A stretch of DNA of 64,000 nt from WVXP01 sp964348095 (GCA_964348095.1 CAYGBK010000058.1:13971-77970), one strand, 5' to 3'. Shown: positions 17,274-27,218, counted from the stretch's first letter. A program made the numbers and translations. Notes: generated from the sequence alone by a model not told the origin.

Positions 17274-19234
17274 GAAACCGTATTAACTGGCTTAAGTTTC
17301 GTATCTTTTTGATTTTCTTTCTTTTCTTTCTCTCTTTCATTCTGATTCTTTTTAGGGTGCTGCAGCTGCAAATATTGGAGAGAGAAAACCTTCAGGGGCT
17401 TGCAGCGCGGCAGCACCAGAGGATCATTGAACTCGTTCCCAGGCGGGGGACTATTCTCGACCGAAATCAAATGGTTCTGGCCGAAAGCTCTGAAATAGAA
17501 TCCCTCTACGCCCATCCCCGTCAGATAGAAAATGTTCGCAAAGCGGCCAACAGAATTGCCCCGATCCTGGGCGTGAGGAGAGGGACCATCGAAAAAAAGC
17601 TCAGATCCCAGCAGCCCTTTGTCTGGCTTCAACGGAAGATTCTTCCAAACAAAGCCGACAAGATAAGAAACCTAGGAATAAAGGGGATCAATTTTCTTAA
17701 GGAAAGCCAGAGGTATTATCCCAACGGCCGTTTGGCAGCCAACCTGTTGGGATTTGTTGGGGTCGACCCCCACGGATTAGAGGGGTTGGAATTCGAGTAC
17801 GACCGTTACCTCAACGGCCACCCGCACAAGGTGGTTCTTGGACTCGACGCTAAGGGAGGAGAGATGATTACCGATCTTCCCATTGGGTCAACAGACCTCC
17901 CTCGCTATAGCATTGTCCTGACAATCGATTTGACCCTCCAGGATATTGTCGAACAGACCCTCACCGAGGCAGTCAGCCAAACGCAGGCAAAATCTGCCCA
18001 GGCAGTTGTGATGGAACCTAAGACGGGCAAAATCCTGGCGATGGCCAGCCGACCATCTTTCAACCCCAACGTGCCGCAGAATTACAATCCCGATTCGATT
18101 CGGAACCGAGTGATTGCCGATGTCTTTGAGCCGGGATCAATTTTCAAAGTCTTCCTTTTGGCCGCTGCCTTAGAGGAGAAGGCAACCAAGAAGAATGAAA
18201 TCTTCTTTTGCTACAATGGAAAGTACCCCATCGGCAAAGAGATCATCCACGACCATGAGAAATTCGGCTGGCTTACCCTTCCGAAAATCATCAAGTTCTC
18301 CAGTAACATTGGAGCCAGCCAGATCGGTCTTCGGCTCGGTGCGAAAACCTTGGACCGCTATATCAGATCTTTTGGGTTCGGTGCTCGCACTGGCATTCAG
18401 CTTCCTGGTGAGGTCAAGGGGATTGTTCGGAACCCAAACACCCTCTCAAAGGTCGGCATTGCCAATACCGCCTTCGGCCAGGGCCTCTCTGTGACCGCCA
18501 TCCAACTGATCACCGCCCTCTCTGCCCTTGCCAATGGAGGGGAGCTAATGCGCCCCTTTGTTGTGGATCGAATCATCGACCAAAATGGAAAGATTGTTAC
18601 GTCTTTTCGTCCACAAACCAGACGGAGAATCATCTCCGAAGAGACCAGCCTGGAATTGAGAAGAATCATTAAGCAGGTGGTTGAGCCGGGTGGAACGGGG
18701 ACACGAGCAGCACTGCCAGGATATGAAGTAGCTGGAAAAACGGGAACAGCTCAGAAGATAGACCCTCTTCTCAAGAAATACTCAGACGAGAGATATATCG
18801 GATCCTTTATGGGATTTGTGCCTGTTGAAGATCCAAAGCTCGCGATCCTCGTTGTGATCGACGAACCCGAGGGGACACCCTATGGTGGCGTAATCGCTGC
18901 GCCCATATTCAGGTCCATTGCGGAGCGCAGCCTTCACCACCTCAGAGTTCCGCCAATGAAATTTGCAGTTCTGCCCAGCCCGAGCCCTGAACCGAAAAAT
19001 CGACCGATGGCCGAAAGCCCTGAAGCGCCACTCTCCAAAACCCCGGAAGCATATGATGGGGTTATGCCAAATCTTGTGGGCTTAAGCATGAGATCTGCCC
19101 TGAACAAACTCGGCGCAAAGAACCTAGACGTCCGAGTGAAGGGGAGTGGTCTTCTGTTTGAACAGAAGCCTCTGCCTGGAGTTCGGCTAAGTGAGGGAAG
19201 TATCTGTTATCTGAGTTTTGCACCGCCGTCCTAG
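17270..19234 (+). CDS. ftsI: Septal peptidoglycan transpeptidase (PBP3 / FtsI) with C-terminal PASTA domain
   Basis: 654 residues. One N-terminal membrane anchor (about 11-32) is followed by the PBP dimerisation domain (RRGTILDRNQMVLA near 58-71) and the transpeptidase domain. Active-site motifs are EPGSIFKVF (nucleophile S290, K293), SSN near 344-346 and KTGTA near 490-494. A single PASTA domain occupies roughly residues 594-654, beginning VMPNLVGLSMRSALNKL. A PASTA tail is absent from enterobacterial FtsI but found in Firmicutes and in several deltaproteobacteria. It cross-links septal peptidoglycan together with FtsW, whose gene is 5.8 kb downstream. Confidence 0.96.
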   Translation: MRNRINWLKFRIFLIFFLFFLSFILILFRVLQLQILERENLQGLAARQHQRIIELVPRRGTILDRNQMVLAESSEIESLYAHPRQIENVRKAANRIAPILGVRRGTIEKKLRSQQPFVWLQRKILPNKADKIRNLGIKGINFLKESQRYYPNGRLAANLLGFVGVDPHGLEGLEFEYDRYLNGHPHKVVLGLDAKGGEMITDLPIGSTDLPRYSIVLTIDLTLQDIVEQTLTEAVSQTQAKSAQAVVMEPKTGKILAMASRPSFNPNVPQNYNPDSIRNRVIADVFEPGSIFKVFLLAAALEEKATKKNEIFFCYNGKYPIGKEIIHDHEKFGWLTLPKIIKFSSNIGASQIGLRLGAKTLDRYIRSFGFGARTGIQLPGEVKGIVRNPNTLSKVGIANTAFGQGLSVTAIQLITALSALANGGELMRPFVVDRIIDQNGKIVTSFRPQTRRRIISEETSLELRRIIKQVVEPGGTGTRAALPGYEVAGKTGTAQKIDPLLKKYSDERYIGSFMGFVPVEDPKLAILVVIDEPEGTPYGGVIAAPIFRSIAERSLHHLRVPPMKFAVLPSPSPEPKNRPMAESPEAPLSKTPEAYDGVMPNLVGLSMRSALNKLGAKNLDVRVKGSGLLFEQKPLPGVRLSEGSICYLSFAPPS

Positions 19235-19260
19235 GACATATACTCTAGAAAAGTTAACAA

Positions 19261-19282
19261 ATGACTTTATATAATAAGTCAT
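19261..19282. other. AT-rich palindrome between ftsI and murE
   Basis: ATGACTT at 19261-19267 and AAGTCAT at 19276-19282 form a perfect inverted repeat around TATATAAT, followed 20 bases later by seven T's (19302-19308). The 109-base gap is sharply AT-rich inside a GC-balanced operon. It could be a weak terminator, an operator or an internal promoter region; no -35/-10 pair is convincing. Confidence 0.4.
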
Positions 19283-19343
19283 AATTATTCGATAACATAA
19301 ATTTTTTTGATTATGCTTCTTCCCGGACTGGCACATCGGCATT

Positions 19344-20861
19344 ATGAGGCTGCTCGATTTGATAAGAGATATACCGGAAAAGAGAATCCTCGGAAATCCG
19401 GACATCGAAATCGAGGATATTGCCTATCACTCTGCACAGGTGCACGAGGGAACGCTGTTCGTAGCGATACGCGGAATAAATCTAGATGGCCACGCTTTTA
19501 TCGGGGAGGCCCTTGAGCGGGGGGCGAGCGCACTTGTCGTCGAAGAGGGGCAAGAAAAAGACAATGGCATCCCTCGGGTCGTGGTGCCAGACGGGCGCTT
19601 GGCTCTGGCCTATCTCTCGGCAGCATTTTTTGGAAATCCTTCCCAGGAAATGCGAGTGGTCGGTGTGACAGGAACAAATGGAAAGACAACGACATCTTTC
19701 TTGATCGAGTCAATCTTACACTGTCACTCCCTTGCCTGTGGGGTGATCGGTACCATCAGCTATCGCTACGGGGGCAGTGTCATTCCGGCCCCCATGACGA
19801 CACCTGAGTCCTATGACATTCAGAAAATGTTCAGAGAAATGCGAGATTCTGGTATCACTCATATCGTCATGGAGGTTTCGTCCCATGCTCTCGACATGAA
19901 ACGGGTCGATGGCTGCCACTTCGATGTCGGGGTCTTTACAAATTTCACCCAGGACCACCTCGACTATCATCGTGACCTCGATCAGTACCGGCAGTGCAAG
20001 GAGTATCTCTTTACCGGCATCATACCCATGAGCACCAAGGAAAAACGGACGGCGATCCTCAACGTGGACGATCCAACCGGGAGGGATCTCTGGCAGCGGT
20101 TGACATACGAGAGGTTTGGATATGCGATCCACGACCGGACTTCTCTCCGGGCCCGGCATGTGATGAATTCTGTCGAGGGCGTCGGAGCGACGATTCAGAC
20201 CCCACAGGGAGAACTGAACATCCGTTCTCCCCTCGTCGGCGAGTTCAATATCTACAATATTATGGCCGCCATAGGAACGGCCATGGTGCTTGGTGTCCCC
20301 CGAACCTCTATCCAGAGGGGTATTGAGGCTCTCGCCACCGTGCCGGGAAGAATGGAGCGAATCGAAAATAATTTTGGGCTGAAGATCTTTGTGGACTACG
20401 CACATACGCCTGATGCATTGGAACGGGTGCTTACGGTCCTGCGGTCACTTCGTGGTCAGAATCGACTAATCACTGTCTTCGGATGCGGTGGTGATAGAGA
20501 CCGGGCAAAACGCCCGATGATGGGCGAGGTTGCAGCCACACTGAGTGATCTCTCAATTATCACGTCAGACAACCCTCGGACCGAGGTTCCGAGCGCTATC
20601 ATCGGGGAGATAGAGGGTGGCTTCACCTCCAAAGGGGGAACCTTGATTGACAGGGAGACCTTCACAGGGAGTATCGAAAAAACGGGCTATCTCAAAATAG
20701 AGGATCGGAGAGAAGCCATCACATTAGCCATTACATCCGCTCGTCCCAAGGACATCGTTCTTATAGCCGGAAAGGGACACGAGAATTACCAAATTCTGGG
20801 AGATCGGAGAATTCCCTTCGACGATCGCGATGAAGTCAAAAAGGCGCTTCAAAAAAGGTAG
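19344..20861 (+). CDS. murE: UDP-MurNAc-L-Ala-D-Glu:meso-diaminopimelate ligase
   Basis: 505 residues, a Mur ligase with the N-terminal UDP-binding domain (DIAYHSAQVHEGTLFVAIRG), the ATP loop VTGTNGKTTT (about residues 111-120), central motifs VMEVSSHALDM and NFTQDHLDYH with the carbamylated-lysine region, and the C-terminal substrate domain. The DNPR motif in SDNPRTEVP (about residue 409) is the accepted sign of meso-diaminopimelate rather than lysine selection. FVDYAHTPDAL and AGKGHENYQ are further signatures. The ribosome-binding site is weak. Confidence 0.97.
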   Translation: MRLLDLIRDIPEKRILGNPDIEIEDIAYHSAQVHEGTLFVAIRGINLDGHAFIGEALERGASALVVEEGQEKDNGIPRVVVPDGRLALAYLSAAFFGNPSQEMRVVGVTGTNGKTTTSFLIESILHCHSLACGVIGTISYRYGGSVIPAPMTTPESYDIQKMFREMRDSGITHIVMEVSSHALDMKRVDGCHFDVGVFTNFTQDHLDYHRDLDQYRQCKEYLFTGIIPMSTKEKRTAILNVDDPTGRDLWQRLTYERFGYAIHDRTSLRARHVMNSVEGVGATIQTPQGELNIRSPLVGEFNIYNIMAAIGTAMVLGVPRTSIQRGIEALATVPGRMERIENNFGLKIFVDYAHTPDALERVLTVLRSLRGQNRLITVFGCGGDRDRAKRPMMGEVAATLSDLSIITSDNPRTEVPSAIIGEIEGGFTSKGGTLIDRETFTGSIEKTGYLKIEDRREAITLAITSARPKDIVLIAGKGHENYQILGDRRIPFDDRDEVKKALQKR

Positions 20862-20880
20862 ATAAACACCCAAAGGGAAA

Positions 20881-22287
20881 ATGCGTCACCATTTTCAAAT
20901 CACCTGTTCAGAAATTCTCAACGCAACAGGGGGCCGTTTGCTTCGAGGAAATCGAGAGACCGCCTTTTTCGGGCTATCTACCGACTCAAGAACTCTCAAG
21001 AAAGGCGAGGTCTTCCTCACCCTGAGGGGCGAACATTATGATGGTCATACCTTTGTTCCTGATGCTCTGGACAAAGGTGCCGCTGGAGCGATTGTGGAGA
21101 ACGGGCATATTAACAGCGGTGTGACCGAGTCTTTCAAATCGGAAGCACTCATCGTTGTCCCTGAAGCCCTTCGGGCCCTTGGAGACATTGCGAAGTTTTG
21201 GAGAAACAGTTTTTCCATACCCATCGTCGGGATCACAGGGAGCAATGGAAAGACGAGCACCAAAGAAATTATCGCCTTTCTTCTCGAGGAGAGGTACAGG
21301 GTTTTGAAGAGTCGTGGAAGCTTCAATAACCTGGTAGGACTCCCGCTGACGCTTCTTGACCTCGAATCGTCCCATGAAATAGCAGTTTTGGAGATGGGAA
21401 CGAATATGCCGGGAGAGATCGAAAGGTTAGCCGAGATTGCTCAGCCGACGGTGGGTGTCATCACCAACATCGGTGAGGTTCACTTGGAAGGAATGGGATC
21501 CTTGGAGGTCCTGATAAAAGAGAAAGGCGAATTGTTCCGGAGGATAGGAGAGAAGGGAGTTGTGGCCATCAACCGGAACGACCCCCACGTGTCGGCTCTT
21601 GCTTCAGACTGCCAGGCACGGAAAGTCGCCTTTGGTATCGAGACGGAAACGCACGTCATGATCGACCGGATTCAATGGCGGGGGGTGAAGGGGGTTCGAT
21701 TTCGGCTCACTGTCGGACAGGACAGCGCCTTCATCGACCTCCCCGTCATGGGAGTGCAGTTCGTCCACAATGTGGCTGCAGCGGTGGCGGTGGCCTCGAT
21801 CTTTGAAATCAGTGCAACCGATATGAAGGACAGACTAAAGCGGTTCAAACCGCCTCCCATGAGGATGGAGATCATCCCTTTTGGAGAGGTGACCTACATC
21901 AATGACGCGTACAACGCAAATCCGCCCTCTGTCGAAATGGCGCTTAAGACACTGTCCCGGGCAGTTGGAAAAGGCCGAGCCTTCGTCGTCCTCGGCGATA
22001 TGCTTGAACTGGGAGATATATCCAGGAGGGCACACAAAGAGGTGGGACGGATCATTGGAGAACTCAATATAGCAGGTCTCTTTCTTCTGGGAGATCACGC
22101 CACCCATGTGGCAGCTGGGGCCACTGAGGCGAAGATGAACCCGAGCAACGTCAGGATCGCCAATAGCCACAACGAAATCGCCGGATTTCTGAAGGACCTG
22201 GTACGGCCGGGAGATTGGGTTTTGGTGAAAGGATCCAGGAGAATGGAAATGGAAAAAGTTATCACCATTTTGAGAGAAGGGGCATAA
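20881..22287 (+). CDS. murF: UDP-MurNAc-tripeptide:D-Ala-D-Ala ligase
   Basis: 468 residues with Mur ligase architecture. LSTDSRTLKKGEVFLTLRGEHYDGH forms the N-terminal UMP-binding part, GITGSNGKTSTKEI the ATP loop (about residues 118-131), then EMGTNMPGEIERLA and ITNIGEVHLEGMGS, and in the C-terminal domain NDAYNANPPSVEMAL and VLGDMLELGDISRRAH. It adds D-Ala-D-Ala to complete the pentapeptide. AAAGGGAAA precedes the ATG. Its TAA overlaps the mraY ATG by one base (TAATG). No ddl gene for making D-Ala-D-Ala is in the window. Confidence 0.96.
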   Translation: MRHHFQITCSEILNATGGRLLRGNRETAFFGLSTDSRTLKKGEVFLTLRGEHYDGHTFVPDALDKGAAGAIVENGHINSGVTESFKSEALIVVPEALRALGDIAKFWRNSFSIPIVGITGSNGKTSTKEIIAFLLEERYRVLKSRGSFNNLVGLPLTLLDLESSHEIAVLEMGTNMPGEIERLAEIAQPTVGVITNIGEVHLEGMGSLEVLIKEKGELFRRIGEKGVVAINRNDPHVSALASDCQARKVAFGIETETHVMIDRIQWRGVKGVRFRLTVGQDSAFIDLPVMGVQFVHNVAAAVAVASIFEISATDMKDRLKRFKPPPMRMEIIPFGEVTYINDAYNANPPSVEMALKTLSRAVGKGRAFVVLGDMLELGDISRRAHKEVGRIIGELNIAGLFLLGDHATHVAAGATEAKMNPSNVRIANSHNEIAGFLKDLVRPGDWVLVKGSRRMEMEKVITILREGA

Positions 22288-23363
22288 TGCTATACCATCT
22301 CCTCTATCCACTCCATACGATTTTTTCAGTCCTAAACGTCTTCCGCTACATCACCTTCAGGACTATCTATGCGGCCCTGACCGCACTTCTGATCAGTTTC
22401 ATACTAGGCCCATGGATCATCAAGAAACTCAGTGCGGCTGGAGCCGTTCACTCTACGCGCGAATACGTCCCAACAACACACCTGACAAAAGAAGGCACCC
22501 CCACCCTGGGAGGGATACTCATTCTCTTCGCCCTCTTGATCCCTACACTCCTGTGGGCTGACCTCACCAACCCATTTGTCTGGCTCGTTCTAGGAGCAAC
22601 ACTGCTCTTCGGCCTTATTGGCTTAACAGATGACATTCTCAAACTGAGACGGGGAAGCGGCAAGGGACTAAAGGCCCGGGACAAGATTATTCTTCAGTCC
22701 CTAGTCGCCTTGGCCGTCGGCGTGATTCTCGTCGGATATCTCGAATTTGATACTCGAATCTTTTTCCCATTCTTCAAGCGCTTCACCCCTGATCTTGGGT
22801 GGTTTTATATCCCTTTCATCGTTCTTGTCGTCTTGGGAACGTCCAATTCGGTAAACCTAACAGATGGACTCGATGGGCTCGCTATTGGTCCGGCCCTTGT
22901 ATCGGGCGGAACCTTCATGCTTATCTGCTATCTGGCCGGTCACTCTAAGTTCGCTGAATACCTTCAGATAGCCTACGTAAAGGGGAGTGGCGAGTTGACG
23001 GTCTTCTGTGGCGCTTTGGTCGGAGCCGGTCTCGGCTTTCTATGGTTCAATACCTATCCTGCTCAGGTGTTTATGGGAGACATTGGATCACTAGCCCTTG
23101 GCGCTGCACTGGCAATCGTCGCCGTCATTGCAAAGCAGGAGTTTCTTCTCGTCATTGTCGGTGGAATTTTCGTGCTCGAGGCGATCTCTGTTATCGTCCA
23201 GGTCTTTTCATTCAAATTGAGGAAAAAACGGGTCTTCAACATGGCGCCTATTCACCATCATTTTGAGTTAAAAGGATGGGCCGAACCAAAAGTAATTGTC
23301 CGATTCTGGATAATTGCCTTGATCCTTGGGCTGGTCGCTATCAGCACGTTGAAGCTTCGGTAA
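22287..23363 (+). CDS. mraY: Phospho-N-acetylmuramoyl-pentapeptide transferase
   Basis: 358 residues and about ten transmembrane segments. It transfers phospho-MurNAc-pentapeptide to undecaprenyl phosphate to give lipid I. TPTLGG near residues 72-77, GLTDDILKL with the Asp-Asp pair, NSVNLTDGLDGLA, and the C-terminal MAPIHHHFELKGW (HHH catalytic loop) are all present. I used the ATG at 22287 overlapping the murF stop. The frame is open 72 bases further upstream, but that extra stretch lies inside murF and has no family counterpart. Confidence 0.97.
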   Translation: MLYHLLYPLHTIFSVLNVFRYITFRTIYAALTALLISFILGPWIIKKLSAAGAVHSTREYVPTTHLTKEGTPTLGGILILFALLIPTLLWADLTNPFVWLVLGATLLFGLIGLTDDILKLRRGSGKGLKARDKIILQSLVALAVGVILVGYLEFDTRIFFPFFKRFTPDLGWFYIPFIVLVVLGTSNSVNLTDGLDGLAIGPALVSGGTFMLICYLAGHSKFAEYLQIAYVKGSGELTVFCGALVGAGLGFLWFNTYPAQVFMGDIGSLALGAALAIVAVIAKQEFLLVIVGGIFVLEAISVIVQVFSFKLRKKRVFNMAPIHHHFELKGWAEPKVIVRFWIIALILGLVAISTLKLR

Positions 23364-23475
23364 ATCAGCTGTCAAGTATCAGATGAAGGGCCGATAACGT
23401 GCCCTTTGGAAATCCGTAGGAAAGCGGTTGAATCGTTCCCCATGCGCCTGGTTTGATGAAGAGATCCCTTTTGTC

Positions 23476-23503
23476 AGAGGAGAAGCTGACTGCCGGCTCC
23501 TCT
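23476..23503. other. 7-bp stem-loop between mraY and murD
   Basis: AGAGGAG at 23476-23482 pairs perfectly with CTCCTCT at 23497-23503 across a 14-base loop. It lies in the 160-base gap before murD, 21 bases before its first ATG. There is no T-run, so it is not an obvious terminator. The stem itself contains an anti-Shine-Dalgarno-like GAGG and could matter for murD translation. Confidence 0.3.
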
Positions 23504-23523
23504 TAACTGCGACCTGATTTCAC

Positions 23524-24939
23524 ATGATCACCCATTCTGAGAGGATGAAAGACCTAAACAGGGGGCAATCACGAGATGCTGTCAACCTGGAGGGGATGAG
23601 AATCCTGGTTGTCGGGTTAGCCAGGACCGGCATCGCCGTGGCACGATTTCTGTCTAAATGCGGCGCCATAGTTGTGGGCACGGACATACGGGACAGAAGT
23701 GATCTTGAGAGGGAGTTTCCCGATCTCAGGGATTTCAATATTGAATTTCACCCAGGAAACCCGGCAAGGGAAATCTTCCTCAATGCCAATCTTATCGTCC
23801 TCAGCCCCGGTGTTCCGCCGTCGGTTGAACCTCTCGCCGAGGCGAGGCAGGGGAAGATTCCAATCGTGAGCGAAATCGAACTGGCATCGTGGTTCATGAC
23901 AGCTCCAGTGGTTGCCGTTACTGGGACAAATGGAAAGACCACGACTACCCTTCTTATCGGGGAGATGCTGGAAAAAGCTGGAAAGCGGGTCTTTGTTGGT
24001 GGCAACGTCGGAAACCCGTTGATCAACGCCGCGGCCAGTACCGACCAGATCGAAACCGCCGTGGTGGAACTGAGCAGCTTTCAGCTGGAAGGAACTGAAA
24101 GATTCAGACCGACTATCGCTGTACTGCTCAATATCACAGAAGATCACCTTGACCGCTATGCCAGCTTTGCAGACTATATCCAGGCGAAGTCCAGGCTTTT
24201 TCAGAATCAAAGGGTCTCGGATATCTCCGTTCTCAATGCGGCAGACCCAACTGTGACAAAAGCGGCCTCCTCCTCCAAAGCCAGAAGGGTTTACTTCAAT
24301 GTTGCCGATGCTCGAATGGATGGTGCCTCCTTTGACGGTCATCACATCACTTTGAGGGGAATTGAAGGAGAGGAGATCTACGATCCAACCAAGGGTCGCC
24401 TCTTGGGGGTCCATAACATTGAGAACATGATGGCGGCTATCGTGGCAGCCAGGCTGGACGGGTGTCCCAAAGACATCGTCCAGCAGACTCTAGAAACATT
24501 CGATGGGTTAGCTCACCGTCTTGAGTTCGTCATGGAGGTGAAAGGCGCGCGGTATTTCAATGACTCCAAGGCCACCAATGTTGGCGCGGTGGTGAAATCA
24601 CTTCAAACGTTCGAAGGCCCGGTAATTCTGATCGCCGGTGGAAAGGACAAGGGAGGAGATTACTCGCCCTTAAGAGAACCGATCCGTGAAAGGGTGAAGC
24701 ACCTTATTCTCATTGGAGAGGCCAGGGAGAGAATGATGCGCCAGCTGACAGACGTCACACCGATGACCCCTGCCAATTCTCTGGAAGAGGCTGTCGAAAT
24801 AGCACACGACCAGGCAAGGCCTGGAGACACTGTCCTTCTCTCCCCGGCCTGTTCAAGCTTTGACATGTTCCACGATTATGTCGACCGGGGCGATACCTTT
24901 CGGACCCTCGTAAAAAAGATAGAAGAGGACAAATTGTGA
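23524..24939 (+). CDS. murD: UDP-MurNAc-L-alanine:D-glutamate ligase
   Basis: 471 residues. The N-terminal Rossmann-like domain has ILVVGLARTGIAVARFL, the ATP loop is VTGTNGKTTTT (about residues 138-148), and ELSSFQLEG, NITEDHLDRY, HNIENMMAAIVA, NDSKATN and LSPACSSFDMF follow in the standard order. It adds D-glutamate to UDP-MurNAc-L-Ala. Start choice is unclear: ATGs at 23524, 23545 and 23596 are in frame, and the conserved part begins around residue 20 of the longest version. GGAGGGG lies immediately before 23596 but would leave too few residues before the nucleotide-binding motif. Confidence 0.95.
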   Translation: MITHSERMKDLNRGQSRDAVNLEGMRILVVGLARTGIAVARFLSKCGAIVVGTDIRDRSDLEREFPDLRDFNIEFHPGNPAREIFLNANLIVLSPGVPPSVEPLAEARQGKIPIVSEIELASWFMTAPVVAVTGTNGKTTTTLLIGEMLEKAGKRVFVGGNVGNPLINAAASTDQIETAVVELSSFQLEGTERFRPTIAVLLNITEDHLDRYASFADYIQAKSRLFQNQRVSDISVLNAADPTVTKAASSSKARRVYFNVADARMDGASFDGHHITLRGIEGEEIYDPTKGRLLGVHNIENMMAAIVAARLDGCPKDIVQQTLETFDGLAHRLEFVMEVKGARYFNDSKATNVGAVVKSLQTFEGPVILIAGGKDKGGDYSPLREPIRERVKHLILIGEARERMMRQLTDVTPMTPANSLEEAVEIAHDQARPGDTVLLSPACSSFDMFHDYVDRGDTFRTLVKKIEEDKL

Positions 24940-25005
24940 GGGCCGACAGCAGACTGTTGGGATTCAATCGTAACAAACGGGTGAAGGGATGGAGACGTTG
25001 TCATC

Positions 25006-26094
25006 ATGAGTGATCGAACCGATTTCGATTACACCATCCTCTGTGTCACGCTGATCCTTTTGGCATTTGGGATCGTCATGGTTTACAGCGCCAGTGCCAT
25101 ACTTGCGGCAGACAAGTTCAGTGATAGTTTCTATTTTCTCAAAAAACAGGCGCTCTTCGCCGCAGGAGGGACTCTCCTTATGGCGATCGCGATGAAGATT
25201 AACTATCACCTGTGGCAGAAACTGGCCTATCCTATTCTGGTGGTCAGCTTGGCTCTTCTCGTCCTGGTTTTGGTGGCTGGAACAAAAGCCGGTGGATCGA
25301 CCCGGTGGCTTTACATCGGCTCTCTCTCCTTTCAGCCCTCCGAACTCTCGAAGCTCGCCCTGGTGGTCTTTCTCTCTTATTTCCTCGCAAAGAAAGGAGA
25401 AAAGATAAGGACCTTTCAGTTCGGGTTCCTTCCCACCATTCTCATTTCGGGAATCATGATTCTCCTGGTTATTCACCAGCCAGATTTCGGGGTCGCCATG
25501 TTTTTGGGAATCATGGTGATGATCATGCTATTTGTGGGGGGGACGAGACTTTCCTATATCCTGACTCTGGTCCTCGCGGCTATTCCGGTTGTCTACTATC
25601 TCATTGTAAAGGTGCCTTATCGGGCCCAACGAATTATGAGCTATCTCAATCCGTGGAGGGATCCCCAAGGTGTCAGCTTTCAGCTGGTTCAGTCATTTGT
25701 CGCCCTCGGGGCTGGCGGGGTCTTCGGATCTGGATTGGGACAAGGGAAGCAGAAACTCTACTTTCTCCCGGCCCCCCATACGGACTTTATTTACTCTGTG
25801 GTCGGTGAAGAAACAGGCTTCATTGGCGCAGTTATTATTCTAGGGCTCTATCTCGTTTTCAGTGTCAGAGGAATCCGGGTCTCTCTAGGCGCGCCTGATG
25901 AGTTTGGTACTTTTCTGGGAATGGGAATCACCTCCTTGATTTCGCTCCAAGCTATTATCAACATGGCGGTCGTCCTCGGGCTGCTCCCGACGAAGGGGCT
26001 GACTCTCCCCCTTGTCAGTTATGGAGGCACTTCACTTGTGGTGAGTCTTGTTTCGGTTGGGATACTGCTTAACATCTCCTCCTACACCCGTTAA
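25006..26094 (+). CDS. ftsW: Lipid II polymerase / SEDS cell-division protein FtsW
   Basis: 362 residues with about ten membrane segments. MVYSASAILA near residues 25-34, LQPSELSKLA-like FQPSELSKLALVVFLSYFLA, HQPDFGVAMFLG, RIMSYLNPWRDPQGVSFQLVQS and PAPHTDFIYSVVGEETGFIGA are SEDS-family signatures, including the catalytic aspartate region in loop 4. C-terminal GLTLPLVSYGGTSLV is also standard. SEDS proteins polymerise glycan strands. Placement between murD and murG marks it as FtsW rather than RodA. Confidence 0.95.
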   Translation: MSDRTDFDYTILCVTLILLAFGIVMVYSASAILAADKFSDSFYFLKKQALFAAGGTLLMAIAMKINYHLWQKLAYPILVVSLALLVLVLVAGTKAGGSTRWLYIGSLSFQPSELSKLALVVFLSYFLAKKGEKIRTFQFGFLPTILISGIMILLVIHQPDFGVAMFLGIMVMIMLFVGGTRLSYILTLVLAAIPVVYYLIVKVPYRAQRIMSYLNPWRDPQGVSFQLVQSFVALGAGGVFGSGLGQGKQKLYFLPAPHTDFIYSVVGEETGFIGAVIILGLYLVFSVRGIRVSLGAPDEFGTFLGMGITSLISLQAIINMAVVLGLLPTKGLTLPLVSYGGTSLVVSLVSVGILLNISSYTR

Positions 26095-26135
26095 GGTCGG
26101 GAGGATGGAGAAGGATTCTTGGTCCACTTGCAGAC

Positions 26136-27218
26136 ATGGAACAGGGGATAAAGGTCATTATTGCGGGTGGCGGAACCGGTGGCCATTTGTTTCCAGGGAT
26201 AGCTATCGCCGAGGAGATAACTATGAGGGAAGAGTCGAACAGGGTGCTATTTGTGGGAACAGCAAGGGGTCTCGAGGCGGAGGTTCTTCCGAAAAAGGGC
26301 ATTCCCCTTCGCACAATTGCGGTCAGGGGAATTAAGGGGAAATCCCTTTTCCACAAATTGGGGACCGTCACCAGGATCCCGAGAGCGGTCGCTGAGGCCA
26401 TTGACATCATCAGAGATTTCAACCCAGACCTTGTTATCGGTCTCGGGGGATACGTTTCCGGACCGGTGCTGGCGGCGGCCTTTCTCACTGGCGTCCGCAG
26501 GGTCGTTCAGGAGCAGAACGTGATACCGGGTACGACCAATCGTATCACTGCCCGGGTGGCGCACCGCGTCTTTGTCTCTTTCGAAGAGAGTTCTAGATAT
26601 TTTGAGCCCGAAAAGGTCGTGGTCACCGGAAATCCGATCCGAAGAGAATTTGCTCACCCCCCCAAAAGAGATAGAAGAAGCGGGTTCGGTCTCTTGGTTT
26701 TTGGCGGCAGCCGGGGAGCCCATCACATCAATCAGGCCATGACCGAGGCCCTCGACCACCTGGAAGACGTGAAATCTGATCTCAGAATTATCCATCAGGC
26801 TGGGGTTGATGATGCATCAGAAGTAGCCGAGGCCTATCGGGATAAGGGTTTTGTGGCAAGGATTGAGCCATTTATTGAAGACATGGTCGGGCCGTACAGA
26901 GAGTCGAGTCTTGTGATTTGTCGAGCCGGGGCGACCACCATCTCTGAACTCACTGCCTGTGGGAGGGCGTCTATTCTCATCCCCTATCCCTTTGCAGCCA
27001 ACAATCATCAGGAGGCCAATGCGAGAACCCTGGTGAAAAAAGGGGCGGCCAAAATGATTCTTGACCGGGATCTTTCAGGACAGACGCTGGCAGAGGCAAT
27101 CCACTCCCTGCTCAAGAATCCGGACGAGATCGCCGCCATGGAGAAGGCGTCGGCGTGGCTTGGGAAACCAGATGCAGCCAAACGTATCGTCGATGAATGC
27201 TATCGGATCATGAACTGA
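26136..27218 (+). CDS. murG: Lipid II synthase: UDP-GlcNAc transferase MurG
   Basis: 360 residues, GT-B fold of glycosyltransferase family 28. The N-terminal glycine-rich loop is IIAGGGTGGHLFPGIAIAEE. GLGGYVSGPVLAAA and QEQNVIPGTTNRI follow. The second glycine loop is LLVFGGSRGAHHINQ, and the donor-binding RAGATTISELTACGRASILIPYPFAANNHQ segment is intact. It adds GlcNAc to lipid I at the inner face of the membrane. Confidence 0.96.
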   Translation: MEQGIKVIIAGGGTGGHLFPGIAIAEEITMREESNRVLFVGTARGLEAEVLPKKGIPLRTIAVRGIKGKSLFHKLGTVTRIPRAVAEAIDIIRDFNPDLVIGLGGYVSGPVLAAAFLTGVRRVVQEQNVIPGTTNRITARVAHRVFVSFEESSRYFEPEKVVVTGNPIRREFAHPPKRDRRSGFGLLVFGGSRGAHHINQAMTEALDHLEDVKSDLRIIHQAGVDDASEVAEAYRDKGFVARIEPFIEDMVGPYRESSLVICRAGATTISELTACGRASILIPYPFAANNHQEANARTLVKKGAAKMILDRDLSGQTLAEAIHSLLKNPDEIAAMEKASAWLGKPDAAKRIVDECYRIMN

